Assembly (NCBI RefSeq): GCF_040436345.1
Contig: NC_133238.1
Span: forward strand, 471,501-535,500
DNA length: 64,000 nucleotides
Direction: 5' to 3'
Source: Pagrus major
Taxonomy: Eukaryota > Chordata > Actinopteri > Spariformes > Sparidae
Made by a program: the position numbers and the translations under genes. The notes beneath the pieces are model-generated. The model was not told the origin of the DNA, made no database searches, and saw nothing but the letters and a program-made list of their open reading frames with translations. Below, piece after piece: positions 10,901 to 22,450 of this stretch (positions are counted from its first letter, which is position 1; each line of letters opens with the position of its first letter).

Positions 10901-13900
10901 TGTTTTCTCTTTTGCCGTTGTTGTCTGATTTGCCGTTGTGTTTTGCACTTCACGGCCACCGTATGAGAACGAGCAAACCGCGTTCTGAACAAGCGCTGCG
11001 CGCTCATGAGTGCTTGTGGATGAGTTTGACCGGTAATGAAAAATCTACACAATCAAATGATGGATTTATAGGTCACATCAGCCGGTGATGTTCTCAAAGT
11101 CATGGTTATAGACTATACGTGGTTAATTTGTGTTGTTTTATTTTTTTTAAGTAAGGATAAAACGTTGTTCTCCGCTGTTTTCCTCACCCTCCTCCCGGTC
11201 GTATGCATTTGTTTTCAGTGAAGTCAGTCGGTGGATCGATGGATTATCATATACATGTTGTGTGTATTTGTGTAGTCTGATCTGTCATAAACAACAGATC
11301 ACATGTTACGGGGCGCGTTTGTGTCGCGGACTCACGGTGCCACAGAGATGGGAGCTGAGCCTGTGGCCAGAGCGACTGTCACCGCCCGGTCCCGAGGCTG
11401 ATCGCAGGGTTGGTTTTTAGCCACGATACGGAAGGAGCCTCCACTCTCCCTGTAACAAGTTACAAGTCATTTACCACATCTACCATCACAATTAGTCTGA
11501 AGCTGTTTAATGAAGGTAAAAATGAAACACAAGGTAAATACCCTGCATAGTTATTCTCTGTGCTACTCTGACCAGAGTGGCGTCCTTAGCAACGGGCCTG
11601 GCAACCGACTGCAGGAATCACTTTATCTGTTGCTGTGACTCCCATCTCTGGTCAATAGGTGGTGTTTTTTCTCTTCACTCTCCATATTCAGCCTTTAACA
11701 CACTGCTAACTCCTAACCCCCATGCAATATTTTAATACACCCACTCTTACTCCAAACAAAGATTAAGCTTTCCACCATCTACACAAGACATCTCTCACCG
11801 ATATAAAGAGGCGTCTGGCCCCCGGGGAAGCCTTCTGGCAAAAACCCTGGAGCACAGAGGACAGTTTAGTGTTTCATACTGTACACAATGACTCAACTAC
11901 ATGCACACACTTATGGCACTATATTCTACACATGTAAGCCACAGTAATTATGGCACATGTTCCACCAAATACTAACAAAGTGATCCACCATGTCCAGGAT
12001 CCTGACTGTCTCCCTTTCAGGCGGAGCTGGTGTGATGTGTAAACAATGTTGTGTGCGAATCCAATAAAGTGCAAATATCTCTACCGAAGTGCAAGTGCCT
12101 TTATTCATGTGCATTGTTAAGTTGATTGTGCATATATGTATAAAAAATAAGTGTAAAATATTTCCAAGGCTCAATCAAATCTGTCCCAAGTAAAAATTGT
12201 TTAATTTGTGATTACAGTCTGCAAAACTGAGAATAGTTTGTAAGAGCCGAGTGAGAGTAAAACATGTGTAACTGCATGTTGACTGTTGTTTCTTACTTTC
12301 TTTAAATAGAGAATGCTTTGACATTATGTAAGTAAAATGTGCATTTCTTAATTAATTAATTTTATATTTTTATATTTTATTCATCTTTATTATTTATTGC
12401 GTTGTAGTTTATACTTGCATCATCATCAGTATGCTCTGCTGCACATTGCATAATTCCAGGTCATCAGACTGAGACGGTTCAAACCGTAATAAAAGGTCGT
12501 TATGATAGGATGAAAAGGATATTGAACATCAGTCAAGGTGAGACCGAGACCCTGGTGACACATCACCGAAACTATCACATGCAGGTAAATAACTTGACTT
12601 TTACACAGCAGTGGCACTGGCAGTAAGTGAAAATGTCATTAAGCGGGTAATTTAACGTAGTGATGTGTCGTTCACGAACGAGCCGGTTCAAAGAGCTGGC
12701 TCTTTGCCGTGAACGATTAGAACCGGTTCTCCAATGAGAGCCGTTTGTTGGGAGCCGTTTTTTTTTCTTCAGTATATCGCTGTCTCTCCACTTCCCTGTA
12801 CTGTGCGTGTGCTCTGTTGTTTCCCACGTCGTTTTTTTACCCTGCGGTGCCTCCTTGCTCTCTCTCCCCTCCCCCTCCCCTCCTCCTTCTCGCTCTGAGT
12901 CTCTCACTCTCTCTCTCCCTCTCCGACGTCTTGTTCTGCTGCCTGTGCTAGAGCGGGGAGTTTTTTTCCCCTCCGTTGGTGCCTTGCTGTCTCCACTGCC
13001 TTCATGTCAAGCGTGTGCTCCACACATCTGACCAATCACAATCAGTTTTCAATTAAGAAAGTGACGGGGAAAACACTGAAAAAAATCTTGCACCGGTTTT
13101 TTGCCTCCGTTGGTGCCTGGCTGTCTCCACTGCCCTCGTGTCAAGCGTGTGCGCCACACATCTGTCCAATCACAAACAGCTTTCAATTAACAATGTAGCG
13201 GGAAAACACTGAAAAAAAGTTTATCTCCACTTTTTTTTGTTTAACCCCAGGCAATTGGCCAAGCTCTATAGCATTCGTCGTCACAGGTGCACTGCAGTCA
13301 GTCACTCTGAGCGGCCAAGAAGAGGCACACACAAGAAGTCAGTGACAATTGAATATAGGTGTGAAAATGAGTGGTGATAGAAAACGCAGTAAAATCTGGA
13401 CTCATTTTAATACAACATCTGACCCAAACAGGGCAGAGTGCAGACACTGCAAATCGACCTGCTCCTATCGTGCAGGTTCCACAAATAATATGCACAGACA
13501 CCTGCGGCTAATGCATCCAGCAGTGGTGATGGAGGAGTCGAGGACAGAAAATGAATCATCACAACCTTCTGACAGCACAAGTGCAACAGCTGCAGCTTTC
13601 TCAGGTACCAGAACAACTACTCCCTCAGCATCAGCAACAACTGCCACCATCTCTACATCCCAGCCTGCAGCCCACCCTCCTGCATCCACAACCCAGAGCT
13701 CCATGAAGCAGTTCCTCCAGAAATCATTAACTCCAGCAAGACAGAGAGCAATTGACCTGGAGTTGGCCAAGATGGTAGCCAGAGATTTCCAACCCTTTGC
13801 CATCGTTGAGGATGTTGGATTTAGGAATTTCTGCCACGCCCTCAATCCTATGTATGCCATCCCCAGCCGAAAAACCCTCACACAGAAATTCATCCCAGAC

Positions 13901-16900
13901 CTATACGACGATGTACGGACCTCCCTGCAAGAAAAGGTGAATAGAGCCTCAGCTGTATGTTTGACAACTGACTGCTGGACATCCCGCACCACCACATCAT
14001 TCATGTCTGTCACCTGCCATTTCATAGAAAATTACAAGATGGTATCATGTTTGCTGGACTGCTTTGAGTTCAGTGACAGACACACTTCCGAAAACCTGGC
14101 TGCAGAGCTCCACCGAGTGGCAAAAGAGTGGGGGGTGGAGAGCAAAGTTGTGTGCTGTGTGACAGATAATGCAGCCAATATAACCAGAGCCATTCAGCTG
14201 TTGAAATGGACACACCATCCATGCCTAGCTCACACCATAAATCTGTTCGTCAGGAATGCTCTGAGGGCTATGAAGCCCACTGTGGATAAAGTAAAGGCCA
14301 TAGTGGAATTTTTCCACAGGAGCACAGCAGCAACCCAAAAATTGAAAGCAACCCAGCAGCAGATGTCCATGACGGAGCTGAAGCTCAAACAGGAGTGTGT
14401 CACTCGCTGGAACTCAACATTCCACATGATCCAGCGAATGCTGGAATCGAAGGATGCAGTTATTGCAACACTGGCCGTCATCAATGCCCCTGTGGCTCCT
14501 CTCAGCCAGGAGGAGTGGGGGGCCCTGCAAGAGGCCTGCAGTGTCCTGGAGCCCTTTGACCAGGTCACAGTCGAGATCAGCGCAGAGAGGTACAGTGTTC
14601 AATTTCAAACATCATCTCATTGAACTTTGCTATAATATTAATATGACATCTATTAAACTTTATTAGGATGTTATTATCATTGTATTTTTTTGTGCAATAT
14701 TTTTTGACAGTTTTAGAAGTGACTGAAAATAATATTAGGCTGCAAAATAAAAAGAATTATAGCCTATGTAAATCAATTTAGAAGTGATGCTTAAAATAAT
14801 ATTGCTAAGTATGATATAAATCAATCATATCAAATATAAGTAATATTTTGATGCTTCTTTTTTCAGGTATGTCACTGCCTCCAAGATGCTGATCCTGTGC
14901 AGGGGACTCCAGCAAGTTACAGCAGGCCAACAAAGCAGAGTCACCTCAGAGGATGTGAAGGAGCTGGTGGACTCCCTCTGTGCCAGCATGGACAAAAAAT
15001 TCCACCGGATGGAATACAATGCCGTTCTGTCAGAATGCACCATCCTCGACCCCCGCTTCAAAAAGGTGGCCTTCAATGACAACAGAGCCATCGATGAAGC
15101 CCTTCAAAGAATCACAACAGCAGCATCGAGGCATGGGCAGTCATCCCACCTGCAAGGGGGCCATGGGGGAGAGGAGGGAGCAGCAGCACCTGAGCCGGAC
15201 GAGCACCAAGCATCAGCTGTTTGGAAGTTTTTTGAGGAGCGGGCAAGCGGGGACACTGCAATCCGGAATCCCACGGCTGATTCCATTCTCGAGGTGAGGT
15301 CCTACCTTGAGGAGCCTCTTTTCCCGTGCAGTGCCGACCCACTGAGCTGGTGGGAGAAAAAGGCACCAATCTATCCATATCTCTCCCACGTAATGGCACA
15401 CAGATTGTGCATAGTGGCAACATCCGTGCCATCAGAGAGAATCTTCTCCAAGACTGGACAGATCATCACAGAGAGAAGGAATAGGATCAGCCCGGCCAAG
15501 CTTAGACACCTGGTATTTCTGAACGCCAATCTGTAAGTCTTTGAGTGATACAGTAAGTTCCTTAACTCTATAGTGGTTCAAAACTGGTGTTGTTCACGTT
15601 GTGACATGTTAATAGTTTTATACTTTAATTTAATAGCACTGTATTTAATATTTGTATTGGGGCACCTTTTCTGTTATGAAGCTGCTTTGACAGCCTACTT
15701 TTTTGTATTGTGGTGGGTGTTTCTAGGCCCTATTTATATTTAACTATTTATTTTTTAAGTTATTTTTATGGAAGTGGTGCTATTTTGTGATAATTGAATT
15801 GGTTTAAATAAAAGTTTTATTCATAAAGCATTGTTGTGCTGCATTTTTACTCATATAAGTGCTTAACAATGTCAATAATGAAACAAAATGACGTAAAATT
15901 AGGTTTACACTATTAATTAATTAATAATGTAAAAAAATGCGTATGTGAGCCGTTTGGGAGCCGAAAGAGCCGGCTCTCCACATCAAGAAGAGCCGTTAGA
16001 GCCGGATCTCGCAAAGGAGCCGAAAATCCCATCACTAATTTAACGCCAAAATACCTTTAGAATTGCATTTAAAAATACATGCCGTTTAAAATATGAAACT
16101 TGTATCACAACTCTGTCTCGAAAAAAAACTCACCCTGGAGTCGTTTAATTCACTTTTCCGACCACGTTTAGCCCCGTTCAGAGCCGTCATTAAGCCAACA
16201 GGCATCCTCGCTCCCGAGACACAGCGGGACCGCGCTTGGGAGTGCACGCACACAGCTGTGACGTCACCATGGAAAATGAGACTTTGGGGGGGCTTTTCTG
16301 GCCTTTAGAAAACTTTTTGACGGTTTAAAAGTCCATGACTTAAAAATATGGAATACAAAGATTAGCAATTAACAGTGGTTACAGCTGGAGGTGTCCTGAG
16401 AACAGTTTTACAGGCTTCTCTTTTACTATTACGGCTTATGGGAAAAATGCTTTCTGGGCCCCATGGGATTTTTTGTTGCAATACCACGAGTGGCCACTGG
16501 GAAAAATCGGCGTGTCTGCTGAGAGGCGTCGTCATATCCAGGTCTTATTATAGATCCATGGTCCAAATTCAGGGGCTGCAGCCCAGGAAGGGCGCATTTG
16601 AAGGCCAATTACGTCACAACGCTGCGCGAAGGCTGTCCAAATTCGAAGGCTGCGCCACATGCAGCCCACAAATGCAGCCTTCCCCACCCTCGTTTAGGAG
16701 GACGCACCGCTACTATCCTTCGCGGCCTCACATATCCCAAGATCCTTTGCGCACCGCTGCTCAGTCCCGAAACAGAAGAGGAAGCAAGAGAAAATGGCGA
16801 CATCAAGTGGCGCAGACATGACATTTAAATTTAAGTAATGGGTTTATACTCGGTTTTTACTCATTTGAACATCCAACGCCAGATATGTTAAACTTCAAGA

Positions 16901-18920
16901 GACTATAAAACCTCCAAAGTTTAACTTTCAGTTAAAATACGTGAAGCTGGTAATGCTATGGTAAACATAGTTGTTATTCACCAATGGGTTCATGTTTATT
17001 TTGTAATGTTGATAATTCAATTCAGATTTGACACATTGTACACACACAAATAAATGTACACGTTTGATAGATTTGAACCAAAACAGACTTTAATGCATGA
17101 ACACCTGGTGACGCAACCAGGAAATACTCCGAAGGCTAGACCGTCCCATTTAACAACGGTGGATGTAGCCTTCAAGGTCTCTCCGAAGGCCGTGGCCTTC
17201 GTGGACCGCTAAGGCCGCGGCCTTGAAGGCTGCAGCCCCTGAATTTGGACACAGCCCCAGTCTGCGGCGGTCGGCTCGTTTAGCTGCAATTTGGCACTGC
17301 TATGGTTCGTTACTGCGTATTTCCAAATTGTCTGAACAAAATGACCAATTGGACGAAGTTCAGCTTCCACAGGCTTCCTCTCCGCAACCTGGACTTCCTC
17401 AAGCTCTGGCTAGTTGCGCTGAGAATGGACCCGAATACTCAAGTGGAGTCAGAGGTTAGTAGGTCAACCTACAGACCCCGGATGTTGATAACAGGCGACC
17501 CCGGACTCAGAGGGGAATAGCACTAGCGTATCATAACAAAATATTGGTGAAATGAACTATTTTCGCGGCAGATAATGCGTTATATAGAGGCTGCGCTTCA
17601 GTGCCCCAATCACTCGCATTATATGGATATACGCGGCGCTCCGGTGGATCTAATTTCATCCGAACGACTCCAAATGACACCAAAGTTATCTGGGTGAGTA
17701 AATGATCGTATTTTATGCTAGAAATAAGGTCCAGGTTGTAAAAAACGACAATTCCCCTTTAAGTTAATGTTATGAATATTTCTTTCATAAATTAAACTGT
17801 CCTGATTTCCAACACATTAAAAATGTATTATTTTGTATCTTGTCTGTCTTTCAGAATAAGAGGTGATCAAGGGGTAGAAAACCTAGACATTGCTAGATGC
17901 ATGTTTAGTGTGCGAGGAACGGGTTGTGGCAGCTTTATCGCTGGGAAAAGTGTCCACAACCAGAGGTAACTGATAACCAGAGCTCACCTGTTTTAGAATT
18001 AGAATACATAGAAGTCAGCCTGTTGGGGTAAAAAACAAACAAACAAAAAAACACCTGATGAAAACCTGTGATATTCCAAAAAATCCAATGCCAGTTTTAC
18101 TTTGTTCTAAAACGTAAGATGAAAATGATGTTCATTGTAATAAAATGTATCAGGTTATTAAATCTATTAAATATTTCATAGTTGTTTTCAGGTTTTAATT
18201 CAGTGCAAAGCCTCACATAGTGTTGTCTCATCTGTATCCCCTTGTCGCTTGTTTCTAGGGTGGAACGCCTGTGGAGAGACGTTTGGAGTGTAACATGTCA
18301 GTATTATAATCTGCTCCACAGTTTGGAGGAAGAGGGATTTATCGACCTGTCAAATGCAGTGCACCTCTTCTGTGTGGGGTATGTCTTCATACCGCGACTG
18401 AGAGCTGACTTGCAGCATTTCACAGAAAGCTGGAACTGTCATCCATTGCGCACAGAAGGAAATCTTTCACCAAATCAGCTATGTAACATTGGGATGCTGC
18501 AGGCACCAGTGCCAGAACCAGACCTGGCAGAGGTATTTATACAGTACTATACAGTAATGGGAAGATAACCTTCGAAATTTGTCAGAATGGGGAATAAAAA
18601 CAAAATGTAAAAACATCATTGTCATTAACAGGGCATAAAGACTTGTGATCTCTGATCTATATGTGTGTACAAGAAGATCATTCTCTTTGCCAGTAATAAA
18701 TGTCTAATTCATGGATGGCTTGTATTTGTCATTCCAGATCCAGCAAGCAGAGGAAGAACCCACACAAGAAAACACTGAGCAAGGAATTGTTGTTCCAGAC
18801 ATACAGTGCCCACTGTCACAAGAAAGACTTGCCACACTGCAGCAGCAAGTAAACCCCACCACAGAGTCCTCATCCTTTGGTCGGGACATCTACCTGCGTG
18901 CCCTTGAAATAGCACTTTGA
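4950..18920 (+). CDS. DDE integrase-like transposase, six exons
   Basis: Exons by splice consensus and phase are 4950-5423, 5889-5934, 6013-6104, 17855-17965, 18259-18532 and 18738-18920 (TGA), about 392 residues. The N-terminus carries VGRPR and a helix-turn-helix-like segment ([19 protein letters not shown]). The catalytic core shows the first Asp in [21 protein letters not shown], the second Asp in IRGDQGVEN and the Glu in [11 protein letters not shown], giving a retroviral-integrase-type DDE arrangement. The C-terminus is acidic and Glu-rich ([11 protein letters not shown]). No stop or frameshift is visible across exons, although intron 3 is enlarged to 11.7 kb by the nested Kolobok-like element. 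The first-exon start is uncertain: the frame is open back to 4759 and an upstream leader exon may exist. The product would act in the nucleus on the element's TIRs. It is convergent with the HECT gene. Confidence 0.7.
5424..6991. other. Introns of integrase gene and left flank of nested element
   Basis: Apart from the two short exons at 5889-5934 and 6013-6104, I see no coding or structured sequence here. It is AT-rich intronic DNA ending in the TTAA target site at 6988-6991. Confidence 0.5.
7108..8934. other. Unclassified insertion in Kolobok-like left TIR
   Basis: The left TIR homology stops after 'agatcca' and resumes at 'aggagcgccgcg', so about 1.8 kb was inserted. Possible but weak terminal similarity exists (AGTGGAGTGTAA versus AGCCAGGTGTAA on the complement). 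The 3' half is GC-rich with a CCAAT-type box ('ctgattggct', near 8753). An open stretch at about 8286-8470 ends in a plausible donor (ATG|gtaagc). I cannot identify a product. Confidence 0.4.
9439..9620 (+). repeat. 20-bp minisatellite, left arm
   Basis: Tandem copies of gagaaaacacaacacaaaaa, with a variant carrying 'acggcaaaa'. Confidence 0.9.
10598..10925 (-). repeat. 20-bp minisatellite, right arm
   Basis: This is the reverse complement of the left-arm unit (tgttttctctttttgtgttg), in about 16 copies with 'ccg' and 'ggg' variants. Confidence 0.9.
10970..12649. other. Kolobok-like interior with possible minus-strand exon
   Basis: The best candidate is 11449-11336 on the minus strand. It is an open 38-codon stretch bounded by an acceptor (gttacag) and a donor (gtgagt), with motifs [12 protein letters not shown] and [18 protein letters not shown] second short open stretch with a gtgaga donor is near 11800-11850 ([14 protein letters not shown]). 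They may belong to the THAP transposase or to a captured gene; I recognise neither. The remainder is AT-rich with no visible feature. Confidence 0.3.
12962..13221 (+). repeat. Tandem duplication in hAT 5' region
   Basis: Two copies of about 120 bp occur, beginning 'ctccgttggtgcc' at about 12976 and 'ctccgttggtgcc' at about 13106. Each includes 'aagcgtgtg' and 'aaaacactgaaaaaaa'. They lie between the left end and the start codon and may be part of the promoter or the transposase-binding region. Confidence 0.7.
13367..15536 (+). CDS. hAT transposase (ZBED-type), two exons, intact
   Basis: Exon 1 is 13367-14589, starting at the ATG of [11 protein letters not shown]. Exon 2 is 14867-15536. The splice is AG|gtac ... 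tttcag|G and gives 630 residues in frame. A BED-type zinc finger occupies roughly residues 5-45 ([16 protein letters not shown]). A Ser/Thr/Ala-rich linker follows. RNase-H-like core elements include CLTTDCWTS (first Asp) and [10 protein letters not shown] (second Asp), then [12 protein letters not shown]. The C-terminal dimerisation region contains [13 protein letters not shown] and [12 protein letters not shown]. The length fits ZBED4-like autonomous hAT transposases. No lesion is visible, so it could be active. An alternative upstream start would be non-ATG. Confidence 0.9.
16046..16560. other. Kolobok-like interior with repeat debris
   Basis: No gene is visible. Positions 16430-16560 loosely match the complement of 9196-9310 and also the arm of the inverted repeat near 43950 ('cttatgggaaaaa' followed by 'tggccac'). 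This suggests fragments of one dispersed family. Confidence 0.35.
16561..17252. mobile_element. Small inverted-repeat element (MITE-like)
   Basis: The ends are mutual inverted repeats: GTCCAAATTCAGGGGCTGCA at the left and TGCAGCCCCTGAATTTGGAC at the right. The interior is rich in 'cgaaggc' and 'aaggctgc' motifs on both strands and has no coding capacity. It interrupts sequence resembling the complement of 9180-9210, consistent with insertion near the 5' side of the THAP exon. Confidence 0.65.
17302..17455 (+). pseudogene. THAP-domain exon of Kolobok-like transposase
   Basis: ATG at 17302 opens [14 protein letters not shown], then FSFHRLPL and [11 protein letters not shown]. This is the Cys-x-Cys / Cys-His spacing and the hydrophobic helix of a THAP (C2CH) DNA-binding finger, about 50 residues. 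A donor-like AG|gttagt follows. No downstream transposase exon was found before the TIR end on this side, so the gene is broken or its other exons face the interior and were lost. Confidence 0.55.
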
Positions 18921-20129
18921 CAGTGACAGTCTTAAATAGATAGATCGATATATATTCCTCCACTCTCACTTTATGTCTCTGAACTCCATGGCACAAGATG
19001 TGATGACTAACCTGTGACCGTCTGTGTAAAACTGTCTTTTCAATTCAAGCTTCGGGGACCAAACTACACCAGCTGCTTTCACACAACTGACTGCACTCCG
19101 TGTTCTTGCTCTGTCCTACATTTTTTCTTTTTGTACATATATGATGCATCTAGTCTGGCATGGTGTCCCACAATGTGCATGGGATCTTCTCAACCTATCA
19201 TAATTAGTTGTTCTAGCTTAGTATCAAAAGCTAGATGTTTTACTCTTTATAGTAATCTGTGCTGTCCCAATGTGTTGTTTCCACCACAAATCCAGCAACC
19301 AGAACACCCACCAACATTGTGTGAGTATGATGTGGATTGTAACAGAAGTCAGTCAGGATAACTCAAATTTCATTGTGGCCATTTGTGCGTTTCTGTCTTC
19401 CTACACTGTTTTAGCTGATCCACTGAATAGTTACAAATATATCCTGATGTTATTCTTTGTAGCTTGTTATATTGAAAATTAAATAGTAGCACTGCCAAAG
19501 CTCTGCCAAAAGGCAAAACAATAAACACATTTCCATTCCTGTTAAATTGACGCAATAAAAGCCTCCTGTTTATTTGTCAGCTGAAATATTTTAATATGAA
19601 AGAGAAGCAGTCAAGTAACTTTGATTTCTCATCCACATAAAAACAAATACAGATTTGAGTGGATACATCATCCACATTAACAAAAACATATTTCAGTGGA
19701 GGTAGACTTGAATGCTAAAATGGAACAACTTTTAGTATCCATAACATTGGTCACAGTACAGTATTAATTCAATTAACAGTACAACTGAATCTCTTATGGT
19801 TCTTTAATTTGCAGTACAACTGAATGAGAAGCAACCAGGTAACTTCTGTATGAGAAGTAGTTGGTTGCTTCTAATTCAGCTGTACTGCGAATTAAAGAGC
19901 AGTATGGAAAAAACAATAGTAGTACACAATCTAAAACAGTTACATAATGCAAAAACAGGCATTTGGGACAGAGACTGGATGATAGAGAGGGTACTTGGGG
20001 GGGGGGGGGGGGGGGGGGGGTACTACAGTAACATCAATATTAACGTTAACTTACACATTAACTTGAATTAACTTATTTATTCTTCACAAATAAATTCTCA
20101 ACAGTTTTAACAAACCACATCACACTCTG
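18921..20129. other. Spacer between convergent integrase and HECT genes
   Basis: No gene is visible. It contains poly(A)-signal-like AATAAA sequences near 19555 for the integrase, an inverted 'gtacaactgaat' pair near 19780-19890 and a poly-G run at 19997-20020. Confidence 0.5.
19997..20020 (+). repeat. Poly-G tract (24 nt)
   Basis: An uninterrupted run of 24 G. Its length is prone to polymerase and assembly error, and it could form a G-quadruplex. Confidence 0.9.
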
Positions 20130-22358
20130 TCAAATCCTGCACCATTTGATTGCAGTTTGCAGTAGTGTTTTGAAGGACTCATAGTCTTTGATGTGGGCGA
20201 CTGGAAATGTGATAGTGTCAGTGCAAGCACCGACAGTTGGAAAGCAAATACTATGAGTCGGCATGTCATTCATACATTCATGATTAAACTTCACAGTGAT
20301 ACTGAATTTCTGCCGCTCCGCTAAAAGCAGATGTCTGTGGGCTTGACCCGTCATCCACTGCATGACTGAGGATACAGTCAGGGTATCTTCTGTACGATCA
20401 GGGTGTGCATCTTGAAAAGACAAAAAGCTTAAGTCGTAAGAAATCTGTTCAGTCATTTTATATGCCAACAATTTGGTGAATTGCTCAGCGTTTTTCAGCA
20501 GCCTGGGTTGGTTTGCTGTAAATGCTCATGTAATTTTTTGTTAACAGCAGGCCTGGAGGAAAATTAGTGTGGTACTTGTGATTTTTCTTTATTCTAAACT
20601 GCACTACTAGTTAAAAAGGTAAACATCTGTGAGCTATCTTCTCAGCAAAAAACAGTTTGGCTAAGTAAATAAGTGCAAAAGTATGGGATGTTTAGAGGGT
20701 AAATCTTTCAAGAGTTCAGAAATGTAAGTGGGAGCTTGTCCATGAATGGCCTGATAGGTGATAACCAATATTTTAAAATGAATCCTGAAATAAACTGGAA
20801 GCCAGTGCAGAGAAAACAAGATGGGGGTGATATGGCATTCTACTACTTACTTTAAATTGAAGGTTGTACATACCTTCAAGTTCAAGAAGGAAGTCCTGAA
20901 AGTACTCCAAGATTTTCCGTTCTTTCACAAGCTTACTTGAACCACTTGAGCTGAAGTTCAGGGACAGATGGGAAAGGATGTAATGTGAGTCCACCTAGAT
21001 TAAAAAAAAAAAAAGGTAATCTGTGATTCCCTGATAATTACCCGCTTAAGAAGCAAGGGGTAAGCTAAGGAAATACCATGTAGTACAACTTGTAAAAACC
21101 TCGAAGCTATACTGTACAATAGCATACCAAATCATTGTCTCCAGCGATGAAGAGGCTGTGACACACTTCTGGCCTTGTCTGTATCACTTTGATGAGGTTA
21201 TACACTTTCAGGCCCTCACGTAGTTGTTGGAGTATGGGCATGCGTTTTGTCGTCACATGAAGTCAAATTGTCCTGAATACAGAAAAATTAACTTCACACT
21301 ATTGCCTAGGTGTAGCACTGAAATGGTGGGAAGGTGCGAATACAGCAATGTAAAAACACTATTACAAGAAAAGATCCTGCACGAAAACCCCTACTACAGT
21401 AAAAGTAAATAAGTATTATCAGCTTTTTGTAGTTAAAGAATATAAAGTACAATATTAAATCATCATAAAAATGGAAATACTTAGGGGAAGTACAAGTACC
21501 TTCAAATTGTACTGAAGTGCAGTACTTGATGAAAGGTAAATTTTAGTTACGTTCCACCACTGATGTTATGGCAGCAAGCTCAAGAATAACGCCATGAAAA
21601 AGGCTTTGCTACTATATGCAGGCAATACTATTTCCTTGTATTCCTATATTAACACAAAACAAACTTTCAACATTTTAACAGGAGCATAGTGCCTCAAGAT
21701 CATTTGGCTTTACTCAAATGGTCAAAAAGATTTCACATTCAAGCCAAAGAGCACCTTGGAAAAGACTTTTGGAAAGCCTTTGCCATTATTCTCACATTTA
21801 TTGAGGGGAAAACAAACTACACATGGCAATCTGGGGTCACACTGCAATGTGTTACAAAAACAGCAGTATTTACCTCAGTATGCTGTCTTTGTGCTCCATG
21901 TCTATTTTCCCTGTGTAGCCACAGTCCACGATGTCTTGGATGTGGGCTGTCATGTCATCTGCTTATTCAATCTTAAATAATCACACCCAAAACATTAAAT
22001 TATACATTTATTCTTTTCAGTATTAAGTAGTATGTGTGAAGCACTTTAAGACAATATTAAATGGGTACAATGTCTGAAAAAAAAAGTCAACTTACCGCTT
22101 GTATCAGTGGTGAGTGAGTGGTATCACAGACATCATCAGCAGAAAGATTGCCAGAAACAAGGAAGTTGTAACACCATTTTTGCAAGTACCGTGGTGCTGG
22201 TCCTCCTTGTGCTATGCTCACTGCAAAAATTTCCCCTGCAGCCCTACAAACAAGAACAGGATGGTTTAAACAACGTAAGTACAAGGGGAAGTTTCACAAT
22301 CAGAATCATATGTATGTATGTATGTATATATATATATGTGTATATATATATATATGTA

Positions 22359-22450
<92 letters not shown>

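Larger units (their letters stand above)
9387..10963. mobile_element. Palindromic non-autonomous element with minisatellite TIRs
   Basis: Perfect 6-bp TSDs TGAGAA (9381-9386, 10964-10969) flank termini TACGGTGGCCGTGAAGTGCA and its complement. The arms (about 9387-9785 and 10425-10963) are inverted copies, each containing an array of a 20-bp unit (gagaaaacacaacacaaaaa). The arms differ in repeat number, about 9 on the left versus 16 on the right. The central spacer of about 0.64 kb has no recognised gene. Long translated frames through the arrays are only repeat translation. Confidence 0.85.
12658..16037 (+). mobile_element. Complete autonomous hAT transposon
   Basis: A perfect 8-bp TSD ATTTAACG (12650-12657 and 16038-16045) flanks termini TAGTGATG and CATCACTA. 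Subterminal 'gagccg' and 'agccggctc' motifs are repeated at both ends. It carries an intact two-exon transposase. Target and element boundaries are unambiguous, and the clean TSD points to a recent insertion into the older Kolobok-like element. Confidence 0.92.
6992..17758. mobile_element. Kolobok-like THAP transposon remnant, TTAA-flanked
   Basis: The termini AGGGGAATTGTCG and CGACAATTCCCCT are flanked by TTAA at 6988-6991 and 17759-17762. The TIR is about 310 bp: the right end 17448-17758 matches the reverse complement of 6992-7107 plus 8935-9127, the left arm being interrupted by the insert 7108-8934. A THAP-type zinc finger exon lies just inside the right end. A TTAA duplication plus a THAP domain is the hallmark of the Kolobok superfamily. 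The rest of the transposase was not recovered. The interior holds several later insertions. Confidence 0.7.

Noticed and set aside
19997..20020. Poly-G run as a functional G-quadruplex
   Set aside because: A pure homopolymer of this length could equally be an assembly or sequencing artefact; recorded only as a repeat.
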